This document shows, piece after piece, positions 1 to 13,500 of a stretch of DNA of 64,000 bases; within the stretch, counting starts at the first letter, position 1, and each line of letters starts with the position of its first letter. The stretch is taken from contig SRSI01000044.1 in the NCBI GenBank assembly GCA_005656395.1, positions 124,001 through 188,000 of the forward strand. Reading direction: 5' to 3'. Source of the stretch: Strongyloides papillosus. Taxonomy: Eukaryota > Nematoda > Chromadorea > Rhabditida > Strongyloididae. The translations under genes were made by a program, and so were the position numbers. A model generated the notes under the pieces. The model was not told the DNA's origin. It searched no databases and worked only from the letters and a program-made list of their open reading frames with translations.

Positions 1-2657
1 AAGGTATATATGAAAGAATGGATTAATGATACTGAAGTATTAAACTGTTAGAACTGGATTTATTTATTTACCATAATAAAATGATTGAAAGTTATATATA
101 ATAACTTGAAGGGTCTAAATAAATACCTATGAATCATACTATAAGTTATTATCAATTCATTAAAAAACTATAAAAAAGAAAGGATGAAAATTACTATAAA
201 TAAATATAAATATTTTTTTAGTTGGATAGAATTCACCATAACCATTAAAGTCGCAGAAATAATACAAAATTTTTTGAGCCAGTTTAAAAGAAAATAAAAA
301 ATTTTTAAATCTATTTTATTATATCAATCAAAAAATTTTAACTAATATTGTTTTAAAAATAGGTTAAAGAAAGTATATTACAAAGGAAAACTCTAGATAT
401 GAAAGGATATATTTTTTTATTAAAAAAACAATTATTTTTTTATGTCATATTCATTTTCGTATAAATTATTATAAGCAGAAGATTTTAATAATTCTATACT
501 TTATTAATAAATGTTAAAATCACAATTATTTTGTATCAATTTTTTAAATAATATTTGTATTGTCATAAATAATCTCTTCTTCAAACATCTTATAGACATA
601 CACATAATTTGGGATAAATTTTTTTTTCATATATACACATTACAAAAATGACCAAAATCTATGACATATAATTAATATTAAATATTTTCAAAAAAATATT
701 TTTTTTACATATAATCTTTAAGAAGGTTTATTTTTTTGTGCTCATTTAATTAAAGAAATAATTATTAGATTGACACAAATGGTTGTCTATATTTAAAATG
801 ATTTAGATTAATAATTTAGAATAACCTTGATGAATTTATCTATTTAGAATATATAATCAGGTAGGCCTTATGTGATTAATGTATTGACATTCGGAATCCA
901 GAAATTATTACACTTGTTAAACAAGAAAAGATCTTTTAAGATTATAAATAATTATACTAACATTTAATAAGAAAACATAGCAAAAAAAATGAATTAGATA
1001 CATCATTATGTTTAATTAATATAATTTACTTTATAAATTATTGTAATATAGTTATTTTACTAAATTATGAAAAATTTGATAAAATTAAACAGTTGTAATT
1101 ACAATTGACTTAATTTGATTGCAGACATAGAATTAAAACATTACCTTATAAAAGGATATTCGAAGGTTAACATACCCATTGAAAAGTTTAATTCAATTTA
1201 ACAATATTTTACAGAAAAAATAACTTTATATATATATCAATTAAAAATATAAAACTTTTATCCATCAGAATTGCTTATTAAGATAATATTTATTGTAAAA
1301 AACATATAAAAATGACGTGAATCTTATAATATAATTGTAGAAACTTTTAGTTCGACTACTTGTATTTATCTTTTTCTATTCATTTTTAATATAATATTGA
1401 GATATTTAAAGTTAATTCATCAAATTAAACAAAATATAAAAAAATTCTTCTTCCTTTTTTTTATAATTAATAACGCTCCGCTAAAATTTGTTATCTTAAA
1501 ATTTTATTATTTTTCTGACAACACAATTGTACAGGAAATAAATGCCATAATTATTCTATCATAATTCCCCATTAACTTACCAAAAGAAATTATTTTAGCA
1601 GTTGTGATACTCTTAAACGAATTTTAAAAAAGAGAAATTATTAAAGTAAAAATGATAAATAGCAATTGGGAATATCTTACTATTCTTGCTATCATCTTTT
1701 AAGCGTATATTTGACTAATTGACAGACTAATCTAATTACCTACACATTATTGTGTTTTATAAGTTACTTTCTCTGCTTCCCTCTAACCTCTAAGACGTGA
1801 GGAAATTACTTTCTTTCCATAAAATAAATATTATCATCCATGAATTCATAAGTATAACTAAATGTTTAACAATAACATTAACATTTTATGTGAATTCATT
1901 AAATTACTATACTAAAGTACTGTGATGTTATTTATGTTAAGGCATAGATAAATTTTATCATTTACTTAACAAAACTTTTATACATTATTAGTTTTTATCA
2001 ATGATTATAAATACTAGTACTATTTGATTGTTTAAAATACAATTTTTCTATGTATTTTTAAAGTTCACATTTCAATCCAGCGTAGAATCCTTGAAATATA
2101 GCTAAAATCCAACCTTATTGTACATTTAAATTGCATTCCCAAGAAATTTGCAAATTGTTTCCTCAAAACAATGAAGAAGAAAACATTATCTTTCTAGTGG
2201 TATATAAATAAAGAGTTATCATTAAAATAATATCTTTCCAAGGCTTTTTTTTAAATTTATAGAAAATAATTCTTGAGATTATAATGTTTAACTTTTTATC
2301 ATGTACAATATTACAAATATTTAGTTGTTAAAAATTTATTAAGTTAAATTATAATAAAATTAATAAAAAAAAGTAAAAAAAGATATATGTATAAATATTT
2401 GAAGATTTTTTTACAACTTTTTTCTACTAAATTTGTAGTATAAGTTTTATAAATGATATATTTTCTTTTTATAAACAAATAAATGTGAAAAAAGAAAATA
2501 AATATCTATGAATGTTATTGTAAATTAACTACAATAAATTTTTTTTGCATATAAATTAATTATTGGCACGAAAAACCTCGCGATAAGTGAAAACCCTTTC
2601 CTAAAGAAATGTTATCTCTTTTTTCCTTTATTTTATATATATTTTATATTAAGAATT
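1..2657. other. A+T-rich flank beyond the 3' end of the calcium-channel gene
   Basis: I see no convincing gene or RNA hairpin here. It should contain the 3' UTR of the minus-strand calcium-channel gene. A TTTATT (AATAAA on the minus strand) near 2627-2632, about 30 bases after the stop codon, is a plausible polyadenylation signal. The rest is low-complexity A+T sequence with short pyrimidine-rich patches, for example around 1765-1790. Confidence 0.5.
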
Positions 2658-5600
2658 TCACAATTTTTCATTTTTGGATATATTTACATCTTCTATCTTT
2701 TCTATAGAATCACTTGCTACATTCATATCAATTTGTGGTGTATAAACACTTTCCGGTATCTCTAATCTTCCATCTTCAAACATTTTTTGTTCTAAGTCAA
2801 TTATTTGTTTTTCCAAAGCTACAACGGTTAATTGTTTACGCTCAAATTCATTATCATTTTCAATATCAATATTCGGATCAATCTTACTAATATCAGTTTC
2901 AGTACCACAATTCACAACTTCATTCTCTCCTACTTCATTCTTCTTATTACTCTCTTCTAAATGCTTCATAAGGACAGCTACAACAACATTTACAAGAACA
3001 AATTGTGATATAAGAACAAAAACAACAAAAAAACATGGAGCTAATATTGGATCAACACAACAATTTGTGTCACAATGATCAGAGGGGTCACAATCATCTC
3101 TTAAAGCATCTTTCATAATACCATTCCAATTATCTCCAGTTGCAATTCTAAAAAGTGTTAAAAAAGCCATACCAAAATTCTTAAAATGTGCATGCTCTCC
3201 AAGTCCATCACAAGGATGATCATCTGAACACTCCAATTTGCCAAATAACTCAACACCTAAAGCAGCAAAAATAAAAAATAATAAGAAAAATAGGGATCCA
3301 AGATTTCCAACTTGTGGTAGTGCTTCACCAACTGTATCTAATAATGATCTAATTCCTTTTGCCATTTTAAGAAGTTTTAAGACTCGGGCTATACGAAGAA
3401 CTCTCATAACACGAATAATTGTTGGATTAATTGGTAACTCAAGAGCCTCGAATTCTTCAAATATTATACCAGCTATCGATAAAATAACTATAAAAATATC
3501 CAACCGATTCCATTTTTCTACAAAGAAAGTTTTTATACCTAACGCATATAATTTCATAGCTGCTTCCAATGTAAATACAGCTGTAAAAAAATAATTTAAA
3601 GCTTTTAATACATATCTTAGACCAGGTGGCATCAAATAAAATTCCATAGCCATTGATATAACATTAATACCAATAACAGCAGCAATAGCAAGATCAAAAT
3701 ATTTTGATGTAATGATATTATGTGTATACATTCTAGCTGGACCATAATTATACCAATATGGATAACTTTTTTCTTTTTGCCTCTTTCTTAATGCACAATG
3801 ATCCTCAAATTGTTGTCTTTTTAATTTACGTGCCAAACGTTTTTGACGAGCTTTTTCTCTCATCTCAGCTTCTAATGCCTCCTTACATTTATGAAAATTT
3901 TCAACAACAACACCAACAAACATATTAAGTACAAAAAATCCAACAAGGAGCAAAAATGAAATAAAATATATCATTCTCCATTCATTGTGATTCTCAATTG
4001 GTTGCATATCAACACCAACAGCATCAATACCTTGGTACATAATTGATACCCATCCATCTTTACTTGATAAGACAAATAATGACATTAATGCTTGTCCAAG
4101 GTTGTCAAAATTATACCTATGATTTACCCATTTATTTCCTGTAACTGAAAGACAATCTGCTTTTGTAATAACATTACTAACATCATGACCTATACAATGA
4201 TACATCATTCCTTTAAATAATTGAACTCCAAGAATTCCGAAAATAATAAAAAATGTACAACAAATTAGTACAATATTCCCAATAGGCTTTAAACTACTTA
4301 TCAATGTCATAACAACAAGCTTAACACCTGGAGCACGATTAATTACACGTAATGGTCTTAATGCACGTAATAATCGTAAAACTCTTATAACACCAAATAT
4401 TTTTGGTGAATCTATATGAACGAGCATTTCAAAAATAATATTAACAAGTGATATTATAACAAGTATACCATCAAGTATATTCCAACCATCCTTAAAATAT
4501 GCTCCCTTTCCAAAAAGACATCCATTGGCTATTACTTTTAATGTCATTTCTAGAGTAAAAATTATTGTAAAAATATATCCAGTTATTGTTAAAAATTTTC
4601 TCTCCAAGCTATCAGGTGGTATTGAGGGTCTTTCCATTGCTAATGTGACACAATTAATGCCAATAAATATTAATACTGTATAATCAAACCATTTTTTTTG
4701 TGTTAACCTTAAACAATTTATACGTAATTTATTTTTTGTTGAGAATAAAAATAATGAATGATCTTTCCTTTTATATAAACATGTTTTTGTGTAAATCTTG
4801 CGACAAAATGTATTTTTTCTTTCCTCAGCTTTTCTTTCCTCCTCAACAAGTACTTGTTGTAATTCTTGACTTGCTTGTATTAATTTATCTCGAGCATACG
4901 CTTCAATTAATGCTCTTCTACTATGGATGGGACATTGTGGATTAAATAATGTATGAATACCACACCAGCTACTTGTTCTTGGACGTCCCATTTCTTTATC
5001 AACATTTTTTTCATTACTTTTTTTATCATTATTATTATTAATAGGTGGGAGGAAGGTAATTGTTTCACTAAAATACACTTCTTTTGCTGAATCATACATT
5101 TTGTCCGTGTTTGATAACTTTTTACAATATTCATGATTATCATCTTTAAAATTTTCAGTTAATAAATTTTCTTGACTTTTAGATGTATTTTTTTTCTTAA
5201 TACTTAAATTATTATCATTAATATAGATTTTCTCATCATTAAATTTCTTTCTATCACTAGTAAATTCATCATTATTATTACTACTACAATAATCTTCTAT
5301 TTCATTACTCGTAAATTCTTTACTTGATTCAATAGATGATGAAAAAGCCCTAGGTCTACTATTAGGAACTACTAAAGTATTTTTATTTGTTAAATTTGAT
5401 GATTCTTTGTTTAATATATCTTTGCTACATGTACAGATAGCTTCTTTAGTATTTGATTTAGTCATAAAATTAAGTGATGTTGTTTTGGCTATTAATAATT
5501 CTAATTCCTTGTTCCTTTCTTTTTCTTCCTCCTCTGCACGCTTTCTAGCCTCCTCCTCTAATTGACGTTTCTCTTCTTCTTTTGATTCTTGAAATCCCTC

Positions 5601-8600
5601 TACTAAAATAGCTACAAGAAGATTAAACAATACATAATTCCCAAAAGTCATTAATGCTACAAAATATAATGCTGCCCAAGGAGTTGTTTGAGCCATTCCA
5701 TTAAATAATACCATATTCCAATCTTCTTGGGTTAATATCTATAATAAAAATTGTTATAAATGATAAATAAAAATATATATTATATAATAAAAAAAAATAA
5801 TACCTGAAATACAGTAACAATTGCATGCAAAAATGAATCAAAATCCATACGACTACAATCACAAGATTTACGATTATAAATAACTTCTTCTGGAGTACAT
5901 TTGTCACCTGTATTTATACTAATACAAAATTGACATCCAAACAATATCATTCCAAGAATACTATAACAATAAATTTACTTACAAAAATATATACAAAAAT
6001 TATTTCAAAATAAAAGATAAAAAAAGGTAACAGGTTCAAAATACAATTGCGCGAAAAAAATCATACCTGAAATACGGTTATTAATGCCCATAAAAGTGAA
6101 TCAAAATTTTTTCTTTCACATTTCTTTGAATCTGCCCCTGTTACTCCTTCATCAATCTTACAAAATTTACACCCAAATAAATTCATTCCCAAAATACTAA
6201 AATGCTTATTAAAGGATAAGTGTTAGTTAAGGAGAATAAAATTTTAATAAAAACGATTAAAAAAATCATTGTTACCTGAAGATGAATATAAATAATGCTA
6301 ATAAACCAAAGAATACAGTAACATTATCCATTGTTCTTAACATGACAACTAATTGATATCGAAGAGCTGGCATAAATCGAACTAATTTAAGAATTCTTAG
6401 TAATCTAAATGTCCTTAAAACAGATAAACCACCTTTTCCTTCTTGAAAAATTTCTAAAACACTTAATGCAACTATTCCACCATCAAATAAATTGAAACCA
6501 TCGGCTAGGTAACCAAATAAACCATCAGCAATAACTTTTAATAACATTTCAAACGCAAATAAACCAGTAAAAAAATAATTACTATATTCAAGGATTGTCG
6601 TTAACCATTCTGGTTGTTGGTGGTACTCTACACCCATTAATAATGTATTTAATAATATTGCTACAAGAATTCCTCTTGTGAAATGATCACATATAACAAA
6701 TTCTTTTATTTTATTCCTTATTTCTGTAAATTTATTACAACTTCTATGGCTAGACTTTTTTTTAATTTTATTTTTATCATTCTTCTTATTTCTTGTTGAT
6801 TTACCTTCTAATGAGGATTCACTTTTCTGTGATTTTGCATCATTTTCCTCTTTTATTATTTCTATTTGTAAGGCACCTATACCGTTATTGTTATCTCGTT
6901 TTTCCAACAAATCATCAACCTCTTCATTACCATCTTTTCTCTCCTCCATTTTTGGAGTCTCAGATGTTTTGCGCCCAAAAAACCTCAATATTCTTGCTAT
7001 ATAAAATGGTCCCTTTTTGCGAAAATGACGTTTAACTCTCCTGGCTGTTTGAGATATAAAACGTACCAATGCAGCATACACTGTATCACCATCATTCTCA
7101 TCACCTCTCTGCGATAATTTTTCACCTTCACTTCCATCTATAAAAAAAAATTTTTAAATTTTTCTTATTTTTTTTTCTAGTAAAAATAAATAATACTTAC
7201 ACATAGAATTACTATATGATGATAATCTTTTCCTCTCCTGAAGCATCCTTTCTGTTTCTCTCCTTTTGGTTTCAGCAAACTGTGTTGCAATGACAACCAA
7301 ACATAAATTAATCATAAAAAATGCTCCAACAACTATTAGTAAAACAAAATATATCCAATTCCAAAATGAATGGGCATCCTGAACATAGTACATAATATCT
7401 GTCCATCCCTCTAAACTGATAACTAAAAATATTGCGACCCAAGCAAATCCTATATTGTCAAATGACACTGAATTTTGAAATGGATTCATTGGTGCAACAG
7501 TACACTCATTATAATAGATATTCCAATTAATACAACTGGAATTATCAACTTTATCAAATTCATCGACTGTTAAATTACATTTTATTCCATTATAAATATA
7601 TGGTGGTAAATCTTGACAAGTATGAATACCAGAAGCATCACTTTGACTACATATATAATCAAGTGATGTATCCTCTGGTATATAATATCTACTTAACTGA
7701 ATATCCTTCAAAACACCATTTAAATTATCAATTGATATATTTGTTTTTGGTAAATTTAAAGTACAACGATTTCTTAATAACCCAGCCCATAATTGTACTC
7801 CAACAATACCAAATATAAAAAAAACAAAAAAACATAATAAAAGGACATTTCCAAGCATTGGTAATGTATCGAGAAGTAAATTAACTAATATTCTCATTGA
7901 TGGTATTCTATTAACAGCTCTTAATGGTCTTAAAACTCTTATCGTCCTAATAGCTGTCAAATTAATATTTCCTAAATACTCTTGTAATAGATATTCTGCT
8001 ATTCCAGCTATTACAATAAAAAAATCTAACCTATTCCAGGTATCTGAAAGGTACGCAGCTTGACCCGTAAAACCCAATGCAATTACTTTTATAATCATCT
8101 CTAAGGCGAAATATATAAAAATCATATGGTCAATCATTGACAATAATTGACATCGATAAGAATTACATCCTGGACCATCTTCACATGGTCTATACATTCC
8201 TAGTGTTATACAGTTTATTAATATGACTATCATTGTTAATCGATCAAACCATGGGTTTGTCACCATTTTCAAACACCATTTTCTGGGTGCTTTTGTTTGA
8301 CTAAAACAATGTAATGCCGGTTCCACAAAACTAAAAAAAATATAAAAATAAGATAATTTTTTTTCCATAATTTCAACTAACAACAAGGATATTGATAGAT
8401 ATTTACTATATAATTAGATTAAAAAATATTTATAAACTTACCCTGGATATGGTAAATTGCATTCTTCATCAAAAACAAACTCTCCCTCGTCATTCCATTC
8501 AACTTGAGGTTGTCGATGGAGGTCATTTGAAGATTGTTCCCTACCATCCCATTCATTTACTGAAGGAGCATCGTATGTTAGTGAATTACTCTTATCATAT

Positions 8601-10554
8601 CCTCCAGACAATGCATCATTAACAACTAATTCTTCAGATTTCGTGTGGGATGGTATAATACCGCTTTTTGCGTGGAAACTCTTAACATTAAATGGCATTT
8701 GTGTAGTTGATGTTGAGGAGCGATGTAAGGTATTATCAACTGAATGTATTGTCTATAAAAAAAGAAGTAGAAAATAATAATCAAAAAAAAAAAATTTATA
8801 TAATATTAAACAAAATTTAATAATTTTCTTTTCTAAAGTATATGGTACTTAAAAATATATTAAACTCTAATCAATGTTACTGTTTTTTTCTAAACAAATA
8901 TTATATATTTAAAAAAAAAAATATGAAAATAATAAAGTATATGATAAACCTTAAATATAAAAGTTTTAAACATATTATTAGATTTAAATTTTTATGTAAA
9001 AAAAGTATATATGTTAAAGAAAAACATATGTATAAAGTTATTACACACTAATATTAATTAAAAATTAATTGGAATAAGGAATGATAATTATATAAAGAAA
9101 TGTAATAAGAAATTTTTATATGAAATAAATTTTAGGGTAGAAGAAAATAAAAAAATTATTTCAATTAAATAAAAAGGCATTCAATTAAAATATCAATTAG
9201 ATATATATAAATATAATTATTATTAATAAATTCTTATTTATGTATAAATAAGTTTTTAAAAATGATCATGAAAGTGGTCTAATATATTATTTGGAGATGG
9301 TAAATTGGAGTTGGTGAGAAGTGGTGGTAGTATATAAAAAATAGGGAAAAAATTATTACATAATGAAGATTAGGGTGTGTAAGTTAATGATGGCTTTTTA
9401 TCTCCTTTTAACATATATTCAAGATTTATTTTATATACAAGGTCTTTAAAAAGAATAGAATCATTAAATAATGAATGTAGTTTTAAGATAATTAAGCTAT
9501 TTCACTTTTCTATACATTTTTCTATATATTTATACATATCAAACAGTTATAATTTTTAAATATATTTTAACTGATATCTATATATGCGTATTACTTAAAG
9601 GGAAAAGGGTAGATAAACAAAAATGTATTTAAAATAGTTTACAATAAAATTTTTTCCTATTTTCTTTATATAAATTTATCATCATTTTTGGATATATATG
9701 AAAAATATATATATAAAAGTTTAAACAAATTTGTGATATGATAAACGTATATAGGTTATTAAAAAATTTTTTCACTTTTAGGTTTTTGTGAAATATATAA
9801 AAATTGTAGAAAAATATTTAAGAGTTTTACTGAAGTACTACTTATATGAAAAAAGAGATTCTAAGTAGGGAGCATATTGGAATGAATAACTTTATAAAAA
9901 CCTGAGGCTATAACTATTTTAAAGAATGCTAAATGAAATTTTATGGTTTATGGGTAACACTTTATAAATAATATTATCATTCAAAATAATAATAATAAAC
10001 GTTAAATACAAATGATTTTTTTTTTGTTACTGTATCATAGATACTTTGTTTATAATAAAAAATAATTTTAAATAACTTTTCCATTTTTTAAACAAGTTAA
10101 TAAAAAAATTTACCATTGAATCATCATTAAGAGAATCAGGAAGCCTCCTTCTTCCATATGAACTTTTAATGATAGAATTATTTGTTGCAGCAGATTGCCT
10201 ACGATGTGGTACTGACCTAAAAATTGTTAAAAATATATATTAAATTTAAAAATAAAATTATAATACATAGCACTTTCGGGGGAGAAGAATGAGAACAATG
10301 TATATATAAAATTATTTTTATTTTAAGCATCTCCTCCTAATAATACCATAAAGTTTATTTTAAAATGAATGTTATAATTAAATTAAGTGTGAAATTTAAT
10401 TATTATATCTCCTAGCATTATAATATATTTTTTGATGTTAAATATTTATAAAAATAGATATATGTTATTTTACTTACCCTTTTTGAGCTGTTCCTGAAAA
10501 TTTTGATAATGATTGAAAGGAACGCAACTCTTTAGAGACTGGTTGTTGTAGCAT
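2658..10554 (-). CDS. cca-1: T-type (Cav3) voltage-gated calcium channel alpha-1 subunit
   Basis: Pore-forming subunit of a low-voltage-activated calcium channel in the plasma membrane of nerve and muscle. My exons on the minus strand are 10554-10478, 10216-10114, 8752-8442, 8330-7201, 7137-6276, then either 6196-6067 or 5960-5804, then 5738-2658. The product is 1897 aa (first option) or 1906 aa (second), usual for the family. All four six-helix domains are visible, with arginine/lysine-rich S4 segments such as [11 protein letters not shown] in domain I and [13 protein letters not shown] in domain III. The pore residues are E (LEGWTD), E (TQEDWN), D (SSKDGW) and D (ATGDNW): the EEDD ring that distinguishes T-type from high-voltage calcium channels (EEEE) and sodium channels (DEKA). 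The basic I-II linker start ([18 protein letters not shown]) fits the T-type gating brake. The start is the first ATG after an in-frame TGA, and a CATAG acceptor 5 nt upstream suggests trans-splicing. Exon 1 joins exon 2 in frame but is the least certain part. Confidence 0.95.
5804..5960 (-). CDS. cca-1: Calcium channel alternative exon B (domain II S5-pore turret, 157 nt)
   Basis: Second of two tandem similar exons. It is bounded by TTATAG and CAG|GTA splice sites, enters needing one base and leaves at a codon boundary, exactly like exon A at 6067-6196. It encodes 52 codons beginning [12 protein letters not shown] and ending [13 protein letters not shown], with five cysteines. Including both exons would shift the reading frame, so only one can be used per transcript. 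It forms the end of domain II S5, the extracellular turret and the descending pore helix, next to the TQEDWN filter. Confidence 0.9.
6067..6196 (-). CDS. cca-1: Calcium channel alternative exon A (domain II S5-pore turret, 130 nt)
   Basis: First of the tandem pair in transcription order. It is bounded by a TTTTAG acceptor and a CAG|GTATGA donor. It encodes 43 codons beginning [12 protein letters not shown] and ending [13 protein letters not shown], with three cysteines. It shares both ends with exon B but differs in the turret centre, where it is nine residues shorter. Its splice phases are identical to exon B. Confidence 0.9.
8753..10113 (-). other. Large 5' intron of the calcium-channel gene
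   Basis: A 1361-nt intron between the second and third coding exons, long compared with the other introns of this gene. It starts GTAAAT and ends TTTATAG. The content is A+T-rich and I see no coding exon or RNA in it. A 69-codon open frame at 8842-9051 is low-complexity and not supported as a gene. A further 260-nt intron (10217-10477) precedes it. Confidence 0.6.
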
Positions 10555-10559
10555 TACTT

Positions 10560-13500
10560 CTATGGATCATATGTTTATATATTACATACATTCATTAGAG
10601 GGAAGGAAAAAAGTATAATAATATTATTATTAACAATAGAAGATTATTCTTATATAACTTCTTCAATAATTGGATATATTATATATATATATAAATTAGA
10701 TAAAAATATTCAAATTTTAATAAAAAATTCTAAAAAAGATATTAATAATAATTTAAAAGTTAATGATAGTAATAAATATCTCATATCAATTAAGGGTAGA
10801 ATATATATAATATGATTTGTCCTCCTTTTATACTAGGGAAACTGAAATGATCTTTTACTTGCGTTAGATAAATATATTTCAATTTATCCTATCATAGATA
10901 GACGATGTTAGATTCTTCCTGTATTACTAAATAAATTAATTTTTTTTGTTAAAAAATGTCAATAAATACATTTGTGTTATTAATTTCTTTTACCAACAAA
11001 AGAAGTCTGAATTATTTTTGTTGCTCATTCACTTTTAAACTTATTTTTATATGATAATCAAAAAAAAAGTCCATTAAAAAGGGTTTTTTTTAAAGTATCT
11101 TTATAATACCTTTATATAGTTTATGCTAACAAAAATATTTCACCTAAATTTATAATATTTAAAAAAAATTAAAAGTTAAATATAAATTGAAATGAAAAAC
11201 AAATAACTTGTATAAATTTTTATCATTTGAAATGTAAGACACTTTGAAAAGGGTGAGATGACATAGGCTTAAAAATAAAACAAGAAGTTTATCATTAAGT
11301 ATTAACTATATTCTCAGAAACTTTTAGCTTTTGAATTTTAAAAAATTTTATATATATAAATATATATGTATTCAATGATATATCTCTATTAATTCAGCAT
11401 TTAACACTACTGACGCAGGTGAAGATAGATTTAATTAAAATATATGATAATAAGAACCATAGTAACACTTCTATATTAAGAAAGATGATAAAGTAATATA
11501 AATATTGGAAGATAACACTTTTTACCAACAAGAAATAAAGATATATTTTTACATAAGATAAGATAATATTTTTTGTTAAATAATCATAATCTTGTTATAT
11601 ATTATTAAAATTTAATGCTAAGTAAATTTTTTTTATTATATTTAGTTGTTATATATAAAAGATATTTATAAATCATCAAAAAAAATTGTATATATCACAA
11701 GAAAGAGAGTATTTTAAAAAAAGATAAATGTTATTTGTGATAGGAGAGAGAAAAATCTACACACAAACAAATAAATATGATTGTTTTTTTATAAATTTAA
11801 AAGTAAAAAGATATTGCATGATTAGGGCATCTATAAACAGATTCTAGTGATTCCATTGGGAGAGTTTGTACAATACAAAAGACTACTACCATATATAATT
11901 TATATATCTTAAATTTACATGAATAAAGATAAAAACAAATGTCTGCATATATTTTTAAAACAAAAGAAGGAATGTCCTTTGGATTAGGACAACTTTCTGA
12001 AAATGAATAATATTGTGAACGAAGGGCAAGTCAAAAATTAAGACTAATCTATTGTTTTACAGTTTTCAATTGATTTATATTATTTTTTTTGTTTGAATTT
12101 AAACATATATCGTTGTGAAGATAAGAGAAAAATATACAATCATTTTTTTTGTTTAAAAGAGAAAGTATTTTATTGTTGTTAAAATAATTTTATTTTTATC
12201 AAAATCCTTCTGCCTTCTAAAAGTTATCTCTTATCTTTTCTTCTTTTTTTGCAACATATGGCAAATAGTAAATTAATGTTTGTTGAATTTAAAAAAATTT
12301 GGGCTTACTATGTTGTGGAAATTATTATATTAACTACTATTACAAAATATTATTAGAAATGTAATGTAAAATTAAAAAACTCTATAACTTCTAAAATAAA
12401 AGCTTATGATAAAAAATTTATATACTTTGTTAATTAGAAATTTTTAATTAATATAAAATTATAGTAAAAATTAAAGGTAACATTAAAGTGACATGAGACA
12501 AAATGGCATAATATAAATATTATTGGTAACATTTACTATGTTATACTAGAAATAATGCTTAAAAAAGTAAAACGGTCGGTTAATATTAGTAAAAACAGGC
12601 TCTATGATGACAGAATAATGATTTTTATGTAATCATTCTCATTAATCTGACAACTCCTGTCAAATATATAAATTTTTATAGACCTTTGAAGAAAATTTTT
12701 TTTACCCTTGTTCGACAAAATAAATAAAAGTATAGTGAAACGTTTAAAATATGTTTAAATGGGAAAAGCCAAAAATGATAAAAATCCACCTTCAATTCCT
12801 TGGGGATAGAATAATAATAAATTAATCTTTTGCCTTTTATCATACAGATGTATCATATTATATCTCTCCTCCACTACTTTATACACTTTTAAAATTGTGT
12901 AATGACTTTTTAATTAAACAATACATTGGATAAGAAGCATTTTAAAGATAAATAGAATTAGATTATTAAAAAACTTTAAAAATTAACTAAATTATATTTC
13001 GAAATTTTCTTTTAAATTTTTAAAAAATATTAAAAAAATTAGAATAAAAGAATTTCATTATTTATTTATGAAAATTGAAGAAAAAATAAGTGAATTTTTT
13101 TTATAAATATAAAGTTCGAAATTTCAGAGATATGTATGGAGTAACGATATATTATTATTTCCGACTTTTAACTACCCACTTCCGAAAAATTTCTACAAAT
13201 AAGTGAGGGTGTATTTTAAAGTAAAGATAATAATTTTAAATGGTACATTATTTAGACATTTATAGTAAGAAATAACTAATGACTATTTTATTGTAGATCC
13301 AAAATATTTTCTCCTGAGATAACTTTATTTTAAATACTATAAAAAATATCAAATTTTACATAAAAAATTGAGTCTTGAACCTTTTAAAAAAATTTATTTT
13401 TTCAATACATAAATTTTAAGTTGTATCTTAGCGTAAATCTTCTTTTTAAAAGTAAGAAGGAAAAAAAGTTATACCATGATAAAATAATGTATCTTTTAAT

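Noticed and set aside
3238..3594. 118-codon plus-strand open frame
   Set aside because: It is the antisense of conserved domain IV of the calcium channel; it owes its length to that coding constraint.
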